The notes beneath the pieces were generated by a model. It saw only the letters and a program-made list of their open reading frames with translations. It was not told the origin of the DNA and did not search any database. Positions 16,392 to 25,470 of a stretch of DNA of 64,000 nucleotides are shown here, piece after piece; position 1 is the first letter of the stretch, and each line of letters starts with the position of its first letter. This stretch comes from an uncultured Lentibacter sp. Lineage in GTDB: Bacteria; Pseudomonadota; Alphaproteobacteria; Rhodobacterales; Rhodobacteraceae. A program made the position numbers and the translations under genes. Where the stretch lies: the NCBI GenBank assembly GCA_947497495.1, contig CANMGT010000005.1, forward strand, positions 1 to 64,000, in the 5' to 3' direction.

Positions 16392-17387
16392 ATGCGTATC
16401 GCCCCAATCTTGGCCACAGTTCTGGCCGTTGTCGGCTGTTTGGCCAGCCCTGCTTTTGCCCAAGACTTCACAGCCGATGCCCCCGGCGCACGTGATCCTG
16501 ACGATTTGAAGCGCATCGAGGGCGCGTTGATCTTTGGCTATGATCAGTCAGGGTTTGACGAGGTGACAGTGCCGACAGGCAAAGTCGGCTATGAGCGTGC
16601 CGAAAGCAGTGAGGTGTTTGAAGGGCCGCGCACGCGTTTGCTCTATGCGGTGCCCGGTGACCGCTCGCCGCTGGAAGTGATCCGCAATTACGAGGCCGAG
16701 CTTGCGGAGGCTGGCTACAAGACGCTCTATGAGTGCGGCAAGCTTGACTGCGGGCCGGTGAGTGCGATGTCGAAGTTTCTCTACCCGCCGAGCGGGCAGC
16801 TCAAGACACTTGGCCGCGTCACGGCCGCTGCGTTTAGCCTGCCCCGCGACGACCAGCGCTATCTTCTGGCGCGCAATGCCGAGACGGGCAGGACCGTCTC
16901 GCTTTATGCCGCTTACGAGACGTTTGACCACTTCCCGCAGCTTTTCGAAAAAACCATCGTTCTGCTCGATGTGGTCGAGGGCAAGCCCCTGGCGCGGCGG
17001 ATGGAGTTTGTCTCGGCGCAGGAGATGGCGCTCAGCCTTGAGGCCAGCGGGCGCGTGTCGCTCTACGGGGTGCAATTTGCGCATGATTCCGACGTGTTGA
17101 CGCCTGAGTCCGAGCCAAGCCTGGCCGAGATCAGCAAGTTTCTGGCCGCCGCGCCTGACGTGCAGGTCTTTGTGGTTGGCCACACTGATATGACTGGTGG
17201 CTATGCATATAACATGGACTTGTCACAGCGGCGGGCGGCGTCTGTCGTGGCGGCTTTGACAGGCAAATACGGCATCAAGAGCGCGCGGCTTGAGGCGGCT
17301 GGCGTTGGCCCGCTGGCGCCTGTGGGTGAAAACCAGACAGAAGACGGGCGCGCGCTCAACCGCCGCGTTGAACTGGTGAGGAGGTAG
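16392..17387 (+). CDS. OmpA-family protein with N-terminal DUF4892-like domain
   Basis: 331 residues. Signal peptide about 1-23 (cleaved after SPAFAQ). Residues about 35-205 resemble DUF4892 (FGYDQSGFDEVTVPTG... LYAVPGDRSPLEVIRNYEAEL, two Cys at YECGKLDCG). The C-terminal 115 residues are an OmpA-like peptidoglycan-binding domain: VQFAHDSDVLTPESEPSL, VVGHTDMTGG, LSQRRAASVV, and a terminal RALNRRVELV. It anchors to the cell wall from the periplasm. GGAGG lies just before the ATG. It is four bases upstream of the next secreted-protein gene, so the pair is one operon. Confidence 0.85.
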   Translation: MRIAPILATVLAVVGCLASPAFAQDFTADAPGARDPDDLKRIEGALIFGYDQSGFDEVTVPTGKVGYERAESSEVFEGPRTRLLYAVPGDRSPLEVIRNYEAELAEAGYKTLYECGKLDCGPVSAMSKFLYPPSGQLKTLGRVTAAAFSLPRDDQRYLLARNAETGRTVSLYAAYETFDHFPQLFEKTIVLLDVVEGKPLARRMEFVSAQEMALSLEASGRVSLYGVQFAHDSDVLTPESEPSLAEISKFLAAAPDVQVFVVGHTDMTGGYAYNMDLSQRRAASVVAALTGKYGIKSARLEAAGVGPLAPVGENQTEDGRALNRRVELVRR

Positions 17388-17391
17388 GCTG

Positions 17392-17883
17392 ATGAGACGG
17401 ATTACACTTGTTTTGGCTCTGTTTGTGGCGTTGGGCGGCATGGGCAAGACGCCCGAACCGCTGCCGCAGGCCTGTGATGTGCTTGAGGCGATCGACATGG
17501 CCGCCACGCTTGGGCAAGGGGCGGCTTATGTTGCCGGGCCTGCCCGCGAGAGTGGCGATGTGCGCATGAGTCTGTGCACCGCCGAGACGCCTGACCTGTC
17601 GGCGCGCATGGGGCTTATGGTGCGCGAGACGCTCACCGGCGATGTGCCGGGCGCCGAGAGCCTGCGCGCTGCGTCGATAAAGGCGCTGCGCGACACGATC
17701 GGGGCGGATGCGGTGATCGAGGAGCTTGCGCTGGGCGATGCGGCTATCTGGGTTGGGGAGATCGGCCAGCTGACAGTCTGGCACCGCGGGGGGCGGGTTA
17801 TGTTTATCTTCAGCCCGACGCCTGCGCAGGACAGAGCCGCCGCCGAAGCTGCGGCGCTGAAAGTCTTGGCAGCCTTTCCTTGA
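17392..17883 (+). CDS. Secreted protein of unknown function
   Basis: 163 residues with a short signal peptide (RRITLVLALFVALGGMGK). Two Cys (28 and 62) could form a disulfide. The rest is Ala/Glu-rich with alternating helix and strand; I recognise no domain. It is preceded by GAGGAGGT and follows the OmpA-family gene by four bases, so the products probably act together in the periplasm. Confidence 0.65.
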   Translation: MRRITLVLALFVALGGMGKTPEPLPQACDVLEAIDMAATLGQGAAYVAGPARESGDVRMSLCTAETPDLSARMGLMVRETLTGDVPGAESLRAASIKALRDTIGADAVIEELALGDAAIWVGEIGQLTVWHRGGRVMFIFSPTPAQDRAAAEAAALKVLAAFP

Positions 17884-17891
17884 AGAGGGCG

Positions 17892-18350
17892 TTACTTGCA
17901 GACGTCGGGCAGCACCGGGGCCCAGATCGGGCAGAAGGCAGGGTCATACCACCAGCCTTCTGACGAGCTGATGCCAAGGTGCACAGCCACCCAGACGCGG
18001 CCTGACTTTTGCAGCAACACTTCAAGCGTTGGCCCGTCGCCTGCGTAGGGGTCAAGCTGTTGGCGTTCCACGACGGGGGTGTTGAAGATGTCAATCTGGC
18101 CGCCGCCGGGGCGCTGGGCGCGCAGAGTGACGAAGGCAACGCCCTCGGCCACGCGCATCTCGCCGACAACGAACTCGACAGGCGGGCCGAAGTTCCACGC
18201 GGCGTGGGGGCGGATCGCGTCGAGAATGTCGGCGCGGGCCTCGCTGCCCTTGGGCGGGGTGGTGTAGCTTTGGGCCACTACAGGCGTGACAGGCGCGAGG
18301 GCCAGACAAAGCGCCAAGAGCAGGGCGTGCGGCTTGAGCGGGGTGGCCAT
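17892..18350 (-). CDS. Secreted protein of unknown function
   Basis: 152 residues. Signal peptide about 1-26 (LLLALCLALAPVTPVVAQ). The mature part begins SYTTPPKGSEARADILDAIRPHAAWNFG, then a strand-rich domain with VEFVVGEMRVAEGVAFVTLRAQRPGG and two C-terminal Cys. This looks like the NTF2/SnoaL-sized secreted proteins seen in Rhodobacterales. Function unknown. It is convergent with the previous gene, eight bases away. Confidence 0.65.
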   Translation of the reverse strand: MATPLKPHALLLALCLALAPVTPVVAQSYTTPPKGSEARADILDAIRPHAAWNFGPPVEFVVGEMRVAEGVAFVTLRAQRPGGGQIDIFNTPVVERQQLDPYAGDGPTLEVLLQKSGRVWVAVHLGISSSEGWWYDPAFCPIWAPVLPDVCK

Positions 18351-18375
18351 GTGGTCTCTCCTAGATGCGTTAAGC

Positions 18376-19359
18376 CTAGCTGTCGTTCAGCGTGATCACC
18401 ACTTTGCCGGTGGATTTGCGCGTTTTGAGCAAGTCCAAGCCTTCGTGGGCCTGCTCGAGAGCAAAGACATTGCTGACGTGCGGCTTGATGCGGCCCTCGT
18501 TGAGCCAACCGATGAGCGTTGTCAGGCTGTCGGTGACAACCTCGGGTTTGAACTTCAGGTAGCCGCCCCAGTAAAAGCCGATGACCGAGAGGTTCTTGAC
18601 CAAGAGATGGTTGGCCTTGATCTGCGGAACGTCACCCGAGGCAAAGCCGATGGCGAGCAGCCGCGCTTCGGGGTTGGCCGCGCGCATGGCGGCTGTGAAC
18701 TGATCGCCGCCGACGGGGTCGTAGACCACATCAGCGCCGCCAAGTGCTTTGACAGCCTCGCGAATGTCTTCGGTTTTGGCATCAATCAGGTGGTCGGCTC
18801 CGGCGGCTTTGGCAACGGCGAGCTTGTCGGCGCCGCGCGCGCAGGCGATCACGCGCGCCCCCATGAGTTTGCCGATCTCGACAGCCGAGAGGCCAACGCC
18901 GCCCGCGGCGCCGAGCACAAGAAGTGTTTCGCCAGCCTTGAGCTGTGCCTTGTAGTCGAGCGCGACATGGCTGGTGCCATAGGCCACTTGCAGCGCTGCG
19001 GCGGCTTGCATGTCGGTGCCTTCGGGCAGCTCTGTGACGCGGCGGGCCTCGTAGCAGGCGTAGTCCGCCAAGCCGCCAGCCCCGCCATACACCGCGACGG
19101 GCGTGCCCACCGGCGGCCCGCTGACCCCCTCACCGAGCGCGTCAACGATGCCCGCGACTTCCATGCCAAGGGTGAAGGGCGGCTCGGGCGTGTCCTGATA
19201 GGTGCCCGCGACCATGAGCAAGTCGGCGAAGTTCAGCCCGCAAGCGACGATTCGCACGCGCAGCTCTCCGGCCTTTGGTTCGGGGCGTGGTAGCTCTATC
19301 AAGGCAGGCTTTTGGCCGATAGTGGCCACGCGAAGGGCGCGCATTGTCGGTGTCGTCAC
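18376..19359 (-). CDS. NADPH:quinone oxidoreductase family (zinc-free MDR)
   Basis: 327 residues, medium-chain dehydrogenase/reductase. GroES-like domain 1-130 (ACGLNFADLLMVAGTYQ replaces zinc-binding Cys/His with N-F-A-D, as in quinone reductases). Rossmann domain with LVLGAAGGVGLSAVEIGKLMGA. The C-terminus KSTGKVVITLND is canonical. It probably reduces quinones or enoyl compounds with NADPH. The GTG start has AGGAG 9 bases upstream. Confidence 0.9.
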   Translation of the reverse strand: MTTPTMRALRVATIGQKPALIELPRPEPKAGELRVRIVACGLNFADLLMVAGTYQDTPEPPFTLGMEVAGIVDALGEGVSGPPVGTPVAVYGGAGGLADYACYEARRVTELPEGTDMQAAAALQVAYGTSHVALDYKAQLKAGETLLVLGAAGGVGLSAVEIGKLMGARVIACARGADKLAVAKAAGADHLIDAKTEDIREAVKALGGADVVYDPVGGDQFTAAMRAANPEARLLAIGFASGDVPQIKANHLLVKNLSVIGFYWGGYLKFKPEVVTDSLTTLIGWLNEGRIKPHVSNVFALEQAHEGLDLLKTRKSTGKVVITLNDS

Positions 19360-19704
19360 GAAGTTTTTCTCCTAATTTGTGTCAGCTGACGCGTGGCCAC
19401 TATAGCGAAGGCCATTTCCGATTTTCCAGCCTGATCCGCCTAGACACGCAGATTCATGGTGATATCTTGCTGTGAGTGTGGTGGTTGTTTGCTTGCTCGT
19501 GCTCGTAAAAAGTGTGTAAACTTGTTTTGCTTAACTTATTGCGCTAGTGATCTCTTGATGATTAGGTTGATCAAGTTTAATTAATCATTGCTTAGTGAGT
19601 AAGATGGTATAGATACGCTTCTGCTTTCTCGTTGATTTCGAGACAGGCTAGCCCTGGGGATTGGGTGGTTCTGAGGCGTTCGGGTAAATATGAGGAGTGT
19701 TTTA
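19360..19704. other. AT-rich intergenic region, 345 bases
   Basis: No credible gene on either strand. It is markedly richer in A/T than its surroundings and must contain the divergent promoters of the quinone oxidoreductase and XRE genes. TTAA-N7-TTAG near 19581-19595 resembles the alphaproteobacterial CtrA site (TTAA-N7-TTAA); this is a weak suggestion only. Confidence 0.5.
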
Positions 19705-20076
19705 ATGGCTCACCCAGTAGACGTACATGTAGGCAAGCGTATTCGGCATCGCCGTTGGCTTGTTGGAATGACACAGCAGCAGCTAGCAGAAAAAGTTGGA
19801 ATCAAGTTCCAGCAGATCCAGAAATACGAAACAGGCGCGAACCGCGTGAGCGCGTCGCGGCTTTGGGACATCTCGGAAACCCTTGATGTGCCCGTCAGCT
19901 TCTTCTTTGAAGGGCTCGACGCCAGTGAAACATCAGAAGCGATGTCAGAAGCGCTTCCGGCTGATTTGATGGGCGATAAAGAAGCGATGGAGCTTATCCG
20001 CTCCTACTATTCTATCCCTGAAAACCAGCGCCGCCGCTTGTTTGACCTTGCACGGGTTTTGAGCGACGTCGCTTGA
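19705..20076 (+). CDS. XRE-family helix-turn-helix regulator
   Basis: 123 residues. HTH_3 domain about 8-66: GKRIRHRRWLVGMTQQQLAE KVGIKFQQIQKYE and NRVSASRLWDISE. The C-terminal 50 residues form a short helical tail. This is the widely conserved alphaproteobacterial cro/CI-like protein with MAHPVDVHVGKRIR at its start, not a phage repressor. ATG 19705 has GAGGAG seven bases upstream; the in-frame ATG at 19690 is less likely. Confidence 0.88.
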   Translation: MAHPVDVHVGKRIRHRRWLVGMTQQQLAEKVGIKFQQIQKYETGANRVSASRLWDISETLDVPVSFFFEGLDASETSEAMSEALPADLMGDKEAMELIRSYYSIPENQRRRLFDLARVLSDVA

Positions 20077-20129
20077 GCCTTGCGCGCTGATTGGGTAGGG
20101 GTTTCGCAACACCAAGCGCGGAGCCTTTG

Positions 20130-20927
20130 ATGCCTGAGATAGACGCAGATAAAATTTTGAGAACCGCGCATGCGTTGGCCGAGGCTGCACGCAGCGCGGT
20201 TCTTCCATTTTTCCGGACAGATAAGCTGGGAACGGCCAACAAACTTGACGACGGCTACGACCCTGTCACCGAGGCTGACAAAGGCGCCGAGCGGGCGATG
20301 CGCGCTGTGCTGGCCGAGATGCGCCCGGATGATGCGATCATCGGCGAAGAATATGGCGTCAGTGCGGGCAGCAGCGGGCTGACCTGGGTGCTTGACCCAA
20401 TAGATGGCACGCGCGGCTTTGTGTCGGGGACACCAACCTGGGGTGTGCTGATCGCGCTTAACACCGACGATGGCCCTGTTTTCGGGATGATAGACCAGCC
20501 CTATATCGGCGAACGGTTTTGGGGCGGTCTCGGTCAGGCGCAGATGACGGGGCCGCATGGCGCACGCGCCCTGAAGACCAAAGGCAGCGCCCCGTTGAGC
20601 GAGGCGATCTTGTTCACAACCTTTCCCGAAGTGGGCAGTGCGCAAGAGCGGGCCGGCTTTGAGGCAGTGTCGGAGCAGGTGCAACTCACGCGCTACGGGA
20701 TGGATTGCTACGCCTATGCGCTGCTGGCTGCGGGGCAGATTGACCTTGTCGTCGAGGCCGGCCTGTCAAACTACGACATCTGCGCACCGATCGCATTGAT
20801 CGAGGCGGCGGGCGGCATCGTGACCGACTGGAAGGGCGGCCCCGCGCATGAAGGCGGGCGAGCCTTGGCGGCTGCAAACCACGCGCAACACGCCGCGGCG
20901 CTGGCCATTCTGCGAGAGTTTGCATAA
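20130..20927 (+). CDS. hisN: Inositol monophosphatase family, probable histidinol-phosphatase
   Basis: 265 residues, Mg2+-dependent phosphatase of the IMPase superfamily. Metal ligands: Glu73/74 in IIGEEYG, Asp89 and Asp92 in LDPIDGTRGF, and Asp in NYDICAPIALIEAAGG. The GTRGFVSGTPTWGVLIAL region matches HisN-type histidinol-phosphatases, which remove phosphate in the penultimate step of histidine synthesis. Inositol-phosphate activity cannot be excluded. ATG 20130 has GGAG seven bases upstream. Confidence 0.82.
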   Translation: MPEIDADKILRTAHALAEAARSAVLPFFRTDKLGTANKLDDGYDPVTEADKGAERAMRAVLAEMRPDDAIIGEEYGVSAGSSGLTWVLDPIDGTRGFVSGTPTWGVLIALNTDDGPVFGMIDQPYIGERFWGGLGQAQMTGPHGARALKTKGSAPLSEAILFTTFPEVGSAQERAGFEAVSEQVQLTRYGMDCYAYALLAAGQIDLVVEAGLSNYDICAPIALIEAAGGIVTDWKGGPAHEGGRALAAANHAQHAAALAILREFA

Positions 20928-21033
20928 CCGCATTTCGACGCTATGCTGAGGGAACGCGCTTCTCGGCCCCTTTCCAGCGCGTCTGGCCCGCGCGCCGATT
21001 TTGTCTGAGGGGGCGCAACCAAAGAGGTGCGCC

Positions 21034-22380
21034 ATGATAAGACCCCAGAGCCAGACACTCCTGAAGAATGCCGATCACATCCTGACGATGAACGACAGCC
21101 GCGAAGAGCTGCGCGGGGCGGATGTCTTACTTGAAGACGGTGTTGTGAAAGCTGTCGGCCACGGGCTCGAGAGCAAGGGAACGGTTGTGAACATGACGGG
21201 CTGTGTTGTCACGCCGGGGCTTGTGAACACGCATCACCACCTCTACCAGACGCTCACCCGCGCGGTGCCGGGCGGGCAGGACGCGCTCCTGTTTGGCTGG
21301 CTGCAAAGGCTCTATCCGATCTGGGCGAAGTTCGGGCCGGAAGAGATGTTTGTCAGCGCGCAGGTGGGCCTTGCCGAACTGGCGCTGTCGGGCTGCACGA
21401 TGACATCTGACCACCTGTATTTGTTTCCCAATGGCGCGCGGCTTGACGACACGATTGCCGCCGCGCAGGAAGTTGGCCTGCGCTTTCAGCCGACGCGCGG
21501 GGCGATGAGCATTGGCGAAAGCGACGGCGGCCTGCCGCCCGACAGCCTTGTCGAGCAAGAGGCCGCCATTCTGGAAGACTGCATTCGCGTGATTGATGCG
21601 CATCACGATGCGCGCGAGGGCGCGATGGTGCGGGTCGGCGTGGCGCCTTGCTCTCCGTTTTCCGTGAGCCGTGATCTGATGCGAGACGCGGCCATTCTGG
21701 CGCGCGACAAAGGCGTGATGTTGCACACACATCTGGCCGAAAATGACGAGGATATCGCTTATTCTCTGGAGAAATTCGGCTGCCGCCCCGGGCAATATGC
21801 GGAAGATTTGGGCTGGACGGGAGATGACGTTTGGCACGCGCATTGCGTGAAGCTCGACGGCCAGGAGATTGATTTGTTTGCACGTTCCAAGACAGGGGTT
21901 GCGCATTGCCCGTGCAGCAACTGTCGGCTCGGCTCGGGCATTGCGCCTGTGCGGGCGATGCGCGATGCGGGCGTTCCTGTTGGCCTCGGCGTTGACGGCA
22001 GTGCCAGCAATGACGCGGCGAACCTGATTGGCGAAGCGCGTCAGGCGATGCTGTTGCAGCGCGTGGTCAAAGGGGCGGATGCGATGAGCGCGCGCGAGGC
22101 GCTTGAAATCGCGACTCGGGGCGGAGCAGAGGTGCTCGGGCGGCCTGATTGCGGGCAAATCGCTGTGGGCAAACGCGCCGATATTGCTGTTTGGGATGTG
22201 CGAGGCGTCGAGAGCGCGGGGAGCTGGGACAGCGCCGCTTTGCTGCATGCCGGCCCGACGCGTGTTAAAGATTTGTTTGTTGAGGGGCGCCATATTGTGC
22301 AGGATGGGCATATGCCGCACCTGAACCTTGGGGCGATTGTGAGGCGACAAAACGCGCTGGCGCGCAAATTGATGGAGTGA
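21034..22380 (+). CDS. 8-oxoguanine deaminase (amidohydrolase superfamily)
   Basis: 448 residues. Zinc-binding HxH in GLVNTHHHLYQTLTRA (His67, His69), further His in HTHLAEND and WHAHCVKLD, Asp in GLGVDGSASNDAANL. The GGQDALLFGWLQRLYPIW insertion and the C-terminus match the 8-oxoguanine deaminase branch (Pa0142-like) rather than the ATZ/TRZ enzymes. It converts oxidised guanine to urate. ATG 21034 has an AGAGG site; the frame extends to TTG 21001. Confidence 0.88.
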   Translation: MIRPQSQTLLKNADHILTMNDSREELRGADVLLEDGVVKAVGHGLESKGTVVNMTGCVVTPGLVNTHHHLYQTLTRAVPGGQDALLFGWLQRLYPIWAKFGPEEMFVSAQVGLAELALSGCTMTSDHLYLFPNGARLDDTIAAAQEVGLRFQPTRGAMSIGESDGGLPPDSLVEQEAAILEDCIRVIDAHHDAREGAMVRVGVAPCSPFSVSRDLMRDAAILARDKGVMLHTHLAENDEDIAYSLEKFGCRPGQYAEDLGWTGDDVWHAHCVKLDGQEIDLFARSKTGVAHCPCSNCRLGSGIAPVRAMRDAGVPVGLGVDGSASNDAANLIGEARQAMLLQRVVKGADAMSAREALEIATRGGAEVLGRPDCGQIAVGKRADIAVWDVRGVESAGSWDSAALLHAGPTRVKDLFVEGRHIVQDGHMPHLNLGAIVRRQNALARKLME

Positions 22381-22385
22381 ATTTC

Positions 22386-22832
22386 ATGAGGTATCTTCTT
22401 GTTTTGGCTTTGGTATTTGCCTTCTCGTTCGTGGCGGGCACCACCGAGGCAGACCCACAACCGCAGTTTGCGGCATGGGTAACTGAGTTGCGCGCCAAAC
22501 ACGGGCTTGGGCCTGTGAAAAACAACCGAAAACTTGAGAAAGCCGCGGAATTACATGCGCAAGACATGATGAAACGCGGTTTTTTTGATCACCGCGGCTC
22601 CAACGGCTCGACTCCTGGAAAGCGCGCCAAGAAAGTGGGCTATCGCTATTGCAAGATCGGCGAAAATATCGCGATGGGGCAGAAATCCGCTCAAGAAGCG
22701 ATGAACAGCTGGATCCAGTCGAGCGGGCATCTGAAGAACATGCTGATCCGCGGAGCCAGCGAAATTGGCGTCGCGCGCACAGGCCAGAACCATTGGGTGA
22801 TGGTTGTTGCGGGGCCATACCGAACCTGTTGA
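22386..22832 (+). CDS. CAP/SCP-domain secreted protein
   Basis: 148 residues. Signal peptide about 1-20. CAP (SCP/PR-1) fold: KLEKAAELHAQDMMKRGFFDHRGSNG supplies the conserved His residues, KIGENIAMGQKSAQEAMNSW the GENI motif, and SGHLKNMLIRGASEIGVAR the second His. Bacterial CAP proteins act outside the cytoplasm, with no agreed activity. ATG 22386 is preferred over the GTG at 22377, which overlaps the upstream stop. Confidence 0.9.
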   Translation: MRYLLVLALVFAFSFVAGTTEADPQPQFAAWVTELRAKHGLGPVKNNRKLEKAAELHAQDMMKRGFFDHRGSNGSTPGKRAKKVGYRYCKIGENIAMGQKSAQEAMNSWIQSSGHLKNMLIRGASEIGVARTGQNHWVMVVAGPYRTC

Positions 22833-22947
22833 ACGCGCAAATCACGCAAGGGGAACTCCGGCAGGGTTTCCTGCGCGCGATTCTGTTGATCGTGGCTCCG
22901 TTTTCGCGTTGTTACTTGCCCCCGTATGGCGTTAGTCTGGGTAAGAC

Positions 22948-24351
22948 TTGAGCGGCGGGGTGGATGTTGTGAACGAAATTGCAGATACCCAGCCGGACTT
23001 TGAGGAAGAAGTCTACGAGCTGAGCCGACGCGACGTGAAAGCCGCTGTCGAGGCTGTAGAACTTGAAGATCGCGAATTGCTTGTCGAGCTCATGGAGCCG
23101 ATGCACGCTGCAGACATTGCCGATTTGCTGGAGCAGATTTCAAGCGCCGACAGGCAAGCGCTGATCCAGCTCTATGGTGTCGAGTTTGACGGCGAAATCC
23201 TCTCCGAGCTTGACGAGAGCATCCGCGAAGAAGTTGTCGGAATGTTGCAGCCCGACGTCTTGGCCGAGGCGGTGCGCGAGCTTGAAAGCGACGATGTTGT
23301 CGACCTTCTGGAAGACCTTGAGGCGCCCCAGCAAGAGGCGATTTTTGAAGCGCTGGACGACGCTGACGAGATGGTCGCGCGTCAGGCGATGTCCTACCCA
23401 GAAGAGTCTGCCGGACGTCTCATGCAGCGCGAAGTCGTGGCGGCGCCGGAGCATTGGACTGTCGGCGATGTAATTGATTTCATGCGCAACTCTGAGGATT
23501 TGCCAGAGCAGTTTTACCATGTGGTGATGGTTGATCCGCGGATGCACCCTGTGGGCAATGTCACGCTCGGGCGGATCATGGGCGCGCCGCGCAAACAGCC
23601 CTTAACCGAGCTGACGGAAGATATTTTTCAAGTTATTCCCGTCGATCAGGACGAGGAAGATGTAGCCTATGCCTTCAAGCAGTATCACCTGATCTCGGCA
23701 CCTGTCGTGGATGACGAGGGCCGCCTTGTCGGGATGATCACGATTGATGACGCGATGGTCGTGCTCGACGAGGAGCACGAGGAAGACATCCTGCGCCTTG
23801 CTGGTGTGAGCGAGGGCAGCCTGACCGACCGTGTGATCAACACGACCAAGAGGCGGTTTCCGTGGCTTGCCGTGAACCTTGTGACAGCCGTTCTGGCGAG
23901 TTTGGTGATCGCGCAGTTTGACGTTGTGATCCGCGATTTTGTGGCGCTGGCTGTGCTGATGCCGATCGTGGCGAGTATGGGCGGAAATGCGGGCACCCAG
24001 AGTCTGACGGTGGCTGTGCGCGCGATTGCCACCAAGGATTTGACGGGCAGCAACGTTTGGCGGGTTATCCGGCGCGAGGCGTTGGTGGGCTTGGTTAACG
24101 GGGCGATATTTGCCGTCGTGATGGGGCTTGTCTGCCTGTTCTGGTTTAGCTCGGCAACGCTTGGCTGGGTCATTGCTGTGGCGATGGTTGTCAACTTGGT
24201 TGTGGCGGGGCTTGCGGGCACGATGGTTCCGGTTTTGCTTGAAAAGGCGGGGGTTGACCCGGCTTTGGCCTCGGGCGCTTTCGTGACGACTGTGACCGAT
24301 GTTGTCGGCTTTTTTGCCTTTCTGGGCCTCGCGGCGTTGGTGCTGGTATGA
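22948..24351 (+). CDS. mgtE: Magnesium transporter MgtE
   Basis: 467 residues. N-terminal superhelical MgtE_N domain (about 30-135, ELMEPMHAADIADLLEQ), two CBS domains (about 140-265, with ISAPVVDDEGRLVGMITIDD), the plug helix, then five TM helices including the selectivity motif PIVASMGGNAGTQSLTVAVR. Mg2+ channel of the inner membrane, gated by Mg2+ at the CBS domains. The start is uncertain: TTG 22948, GTG 22960 or GTG 22969 all fit, and there is no ATG. I see no Mg2+ riboswitch in the 115-base leader. Confidence 0.95.
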   Translation: MSGGVDVVNEIADTQPDFEEEVYELSRRDVKAAVEAVELEDRELLVELMEPMHAADIADLLEQISSADRQALIQLYGVEFDGEILSELDESIREEVVGMLQPDVLAEAVRELESDDVVDLLEDLEAPQQEAIFEALDDADEMVARQAMSYPEESAGRLMQREVVAAPEHWTVGDVIDFMRNSEDLPEQFYHVVMVDPRMHPVGNVTLGRIMGAPRKQPLTELTEDIFQVIPVDQDEEDVAYAFKQYHLISAPVVDDEGRLVGMITIDDAMVVLDEEHEEDILRLAGVSEGSLTDRVINTTKRRFPWLAVNLVTAVLASLVIAQFDVVIRDFVALAVLMPIVASMGGNAGTQSLTVAVRAIATKDLTGSNVWRVIRREALVGLVNGAIFAVVMGLVCLFWFSSATLGWVIAVAMVVNLVVAGLAGTMVPVLLEKAGVDPALASGAFVTTVTDVVGFFAFLGLAALVLV

Positions 24352-24905
24352 GCGATATCGAAACACGCAAAACGGCGGCGCGCAGGGCTGCTTTTGCACG
24401 CCGGAAGGCTGCGTTCGAGAGCGCTTCGGGCGGGCAGGCGGCGCATCTGTCGGAAGTTCTGGCGGGCTATCGCGGAGTGCCACTGTCGGGGTTCATGGCG
24501 ATACAATCGGAAATCAACCCGATTGCCGCGATGGAAGAGGCCGCAGCGCACGGGCCTGTCGGTGTGCCTGTGATCGAGCGCAAGGGCCTGCCTTTGAAGT
24601 TTTCAAAGTGGGAGCCTGATTGCGCGCTGCGCGAGGGGCCGTTCGGAGCCATGGTACCGCTGGTTGACGACTTTTTTGAACCGGAGATTCTGATCGTGCC
24701 GCTGGTGGCGTTTGACAGGCAGGGCGGGCGTTTGGGCTATGGCGGCGGGTTTTATGACCGCACACTTGAATTGCTGCGCGCCAAGCGGGCGACGCTGGCG
24801 ATCGGATTTGCATTCGCGGCACAAGAGGCGGAAGACTTGCCGCTTGAGGCGACAGACCAGCCGCTGGATATGATTGTGACCGAGCGCGGCGTGATCACTT
24901 TCTAG
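24348..24905 (+). CDS. 5-formyltetrahydrofolate cyclo-ligase
   Basis: 185 residues. It converts 5-formyl-THF to 5,10-methenyl-THF with ATP. N-terminal basic ATP-site stretch TRKTAARRAAFARRKAAF and the C-terminal signature GYGGGFYDRTLELL are clear. It overlaps mgtE by 4 bases (ATGA). It lies close to ymdB, which I recall as a frequent neighbour in alphaproteobacteria. Confidence 0.93.
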   Translation: MSDIETRKTAARRAAFARRKAAFESASGGQAAHLSEVLAGYRGVPLSGFMAIQSEINPIAAMEEAAAHGPVGVPVIERKGLPLKFSKWEPDCALREGPFGAMVPLVDDFFEPEILIVPLVAFDRQGGRLGYGGGFYDRTLELLRAKRATLAIGFAFAAQEAEDLPLEATDQPLDMIVTERGVITF

Positions 24906-24943
24906 GCGTGACCATGACTGTCGGGACGGGAGCCTTCGGCGGG

Positions 24944-24965
24944 GATATTTGGGGCGAAATGAAAG
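24944..24965 (+). repeat. 22-bp dispersed intergenic repeat, copy 2
   Basis: GATATTT-GGGGCGAAAT-GAAAG between the 5-FCL and OsmC genes. It is preceded by GCCTTCGGCGGG. The last bases serve as the ribosome-binding site region of the OsmC gene. Confidence 0.55.
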
Positions 24966-24972
24966 GGATGGC

Positions 24973-25443
24973 GTGACTTTATTACATGATTTTGACGCTA
25001 AGGTTGTCTGGACGGGCAACACGGGCGAGGGCACCGCGGATTACAAGGCTTATGAGCGGACATGGGAGGTGCGCACGCCGGGCAAGCCTGCTGTGCAGTG
25101 CTCTAACGACCCGCTGCTGGGCGGCGACGCGAGCCTGCACAACCCCGAAGACATGCTGATATCTGCGCTCTCGGCCTGTCATATGCTGTGGTATTTGCAC
25201 TTGGCGTCGGAGGCTGGCGTGGTTGTCTTGGCCTATGAGGACAGCCCTGTTGGACACGGTGAAAGTGAGCCGAGCGGGGCGGGGCGCTTTGTGAGCGCCG
25301 AGTTGCGCCCGCGTATCACCGTGGCGGCAGGGACAGACCTTGCGAAGGCGGATGCGTTGCATTCCGAGATCGGCAAGGTGTGTTTTATCGCGCGCTCGGT
25401 GGCCTTTCCGGTGCATCACAAGGCGCGATACGTGATTGCATAA
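24973..25443 (+). CDS. OsmC-family peroxidase
   Basis: 156 residues. OsmC/Ohr fold with two redox Cys: one in LSACHMLWYLHLASEAG and one in GKVCFIARSVAFPV. It reduces organic hydroperoxides. The spacing and the NPEDMLISALSACHM motif put it in the YhfA/OsmC-like group rather than Ohr proper. GTG 24973 follows AAAGGGA; there is no suitable ATG. Confidence 0.88.
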   Translation: MTLLHDFDAKVVWTGNTGEGTADYKAYERTWEVRTPGKPAVQCSNDPLLGGDASLHNPEDMLISALSACHMLWYLHLASEAGVVVLAYEDSPVGHGESEPSGAGRFVSAELRPRITVAAGTDLAKADALHSEIGKVCFIARSVAFPVHHKARYVIA

Positions 25444-25470
25444 GGGCTGCGTGCGGCCTAAGGAAACCCC

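Noticed and set aside
22833..22947. Possible Mg2+ riboswitch before mgtE
   Set aside because: The 115-base leader has none of the long paired M-box elements that I could trace, and no attenuator hairpin.
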